A stretch of 5,233 nucleotides of DNA from a bacterium (GTDB lineage: Bacteria > Cyanobacteriota > Vampirovibrionia > Obscuribacterales > Obscuribacteraceae), in contig JAUIJG010000375.1 of assembly GCA_030431355.1 (NCBI GenBank), forward strand, positions 1 through 5,233, written 5' to 3'. The notes beneath the pieces are model-generated. The model was not told the DNA's origin. It did no database searches and worked only from the letters and a program-made list of their open reading frames with translations. A program made the position numbers and the translations under genes. Position 1 is the stretch's first letter; each line of letters starts with the position of its first letter. Shown here piece after piece: positions 4,543 to 5,233 of the stretch.

Positions 4543-5233
4543 TTACTTTGCTTGGGCTGTCTGAGCGTTTGAAACCATAGCACTTAGAAGATCATGAATC
4601 AAATTAAGCTGCTCTTCTGGGCCGAGTCCTTCCGCTTTTACTATCACATAGGGGCTTGAACCCTGACCACCGGCAATACCAGGTTTGTAAATGGTCTTGC
4701 TGGCCAGATTCTTCGGCAGTTTGTTTTGGATGGGCAACCATTGTTGCAGGCGATAATTGACCATCATGCGCAGTCCTTGTAAATCCGGCTTTATCTGCTG
4801 GATTTTTGCCTGACTTGCCAGCAGTCTTAACCGGACCACGGTTATCAGTTGCTGGGCCGGTTGCGGAATATTGCCAAATCGATCCTTCCACTCGTCGGCG
4901 AGAAAATCCATTTCTCTCTCTGTTTTCACGTCAGCCAGACGTTTATACTCAATCAGTCTTTGACGGCCGTCTTCAATATATTCTTCCGGTATGAAAGCGG
5001 TTACGTTAATGTCGATCTGGCTATCCAGATCCCCAGCAGTGGTTTCACCTTTTAGCTCAGCCACCGACTCACCCAGAAGTTTGCAGTAGAGATCAAAGCC
5101 AACTGATACCATATGACCATGCTGCTCCGAGCCCAGGATGTTTCCTACGCCTCGAATCTCCATGTCTCTTAAGGCGATTTGATAGCCGGAGCCCAGTGAG
5201 GTGAATTCGCGAATCGCTTTGAGGCGACCCTGG
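4543..5233 (-). CDS. mfd: Transcription-repair coupling factor Mfd, C-terminal 229 residues, 5' truncated
   Basis: The frame is open from the right edge to TAA (complement of 4543-4545). It begins inside the helicase end, with RLKAIREFTSLGSG, IALRDMEIRGVGN and LGSEQHGHM (about 5100-5227). This is the TRG (translocation) motif region shared by Mfd and RecG, and QHG followed by VGFDLYCKLL is specific to Mfd. It continues into the C-terminal D7 domain: IDINVTAFIPEEYIEDGRQR, then LIEYKRLADVKTE and DEWKDRFGNIP. The helicase motifs, the RNA polymerase-interacting domain and the UvrB-like N-terminus lie outside the window. Mfd is a cytoplasmic ATPase that displaces RNA polymerase stalled at DNA damage and recruits UvrA. 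The final residues (about 170-229 of this fragment, including GGQGSSPYVIVKAEG) are less conserved, as is usual. The foldase gene follows after 14 bp. Confidence 0.97.
   Translation of the reverse strand, partial: QGRLKAIREFTSLGSGYQIALRDMEIRGVGNILGSEQHGHMVSVGFDLYCKLLGESVAELKGETTAGDLDSQIDINVTAFIPEEYIEDGRQRLIEYKRLADVKTEREMDFLADEWKDRFGNIPQPAQQLITVVRLRLLASQAKIQQIKPDLQGLRMMVNYRLQQWLPIQNKLPKNLASKTIYKPGIAGGQGSSPYVIVKAEGLGPEEQLNLIHDLLSAMVSNAQTAQAK

Overview
The window is a bacterial chromosomal segment, densely coded and of moderate GC content, with clear Shine-Dalgarno sites and one strong intrinsic terminator. It holds two truncated genes at the edges and four complete genes. Nothing in it looks phage-like or transposon-like, and there is no tRNA, rRNA or CRISPR array. 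The organism cannot be fixed from this sequence. The mfd-foldase gene pair is known from clostridia, and the TPR-rich exported proteins would also suit a non-photosynthetic relative of cyanobacteria (Melainabacteria/Vampirovibrionophyceae type). The second option is an impression, not a demonstrated assignment.

Layout, left to right. (1) 1-265, plus strand: the C-terminal end of a glyoxalase II-like metallo-beta-lactamase-fold hydrolase. (2) 255-1436, minus strand: a 393-residue protein made of four tandem MshEN-like (c-di-GMP-binding type) domains at a strict 97-98-residue period, with no attached secretion ATPase. (3) 1437-1597: a divergent promoter region with an interrupted palindrome. 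(4) 1598-1975, plus strand: a 125-residue secreted Ser/Gly/Glu-rich protein with a 12-residue repeat, ending at a strong hairpin terminator (2012-2048). (5) 2066-2977, minus strand: an exported TPR protein with six complete TPRs. (6) 3077-4528, minus strand: a PrsA/SurA-like parvulin foldase lipoprotein. (7) 4543-5233, minus strand: the last 229 codons of mfd, the transcription-repair coupling factor.

The three rightmost genes lie head to tail (mfd, foldase, TPR). mfd and the foldase are 14 bp apart and almost certainly co-transcribed; the TPR gene follows after 99 bp and may also have its own promoter. The foldase and the TPR protein are both predicted to be exported, so the segment mixes DNA repair with cell-envelope protein handling. 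On the left, the tandem-MshEN gene and the secreted repeat-protein gene are transcribed divergently from about 160 bp of shared upstream DNA. The most interesting content is this pair: a four-fold MshEN array without an effector domain, next to an unrecognised secreted repeat protein.
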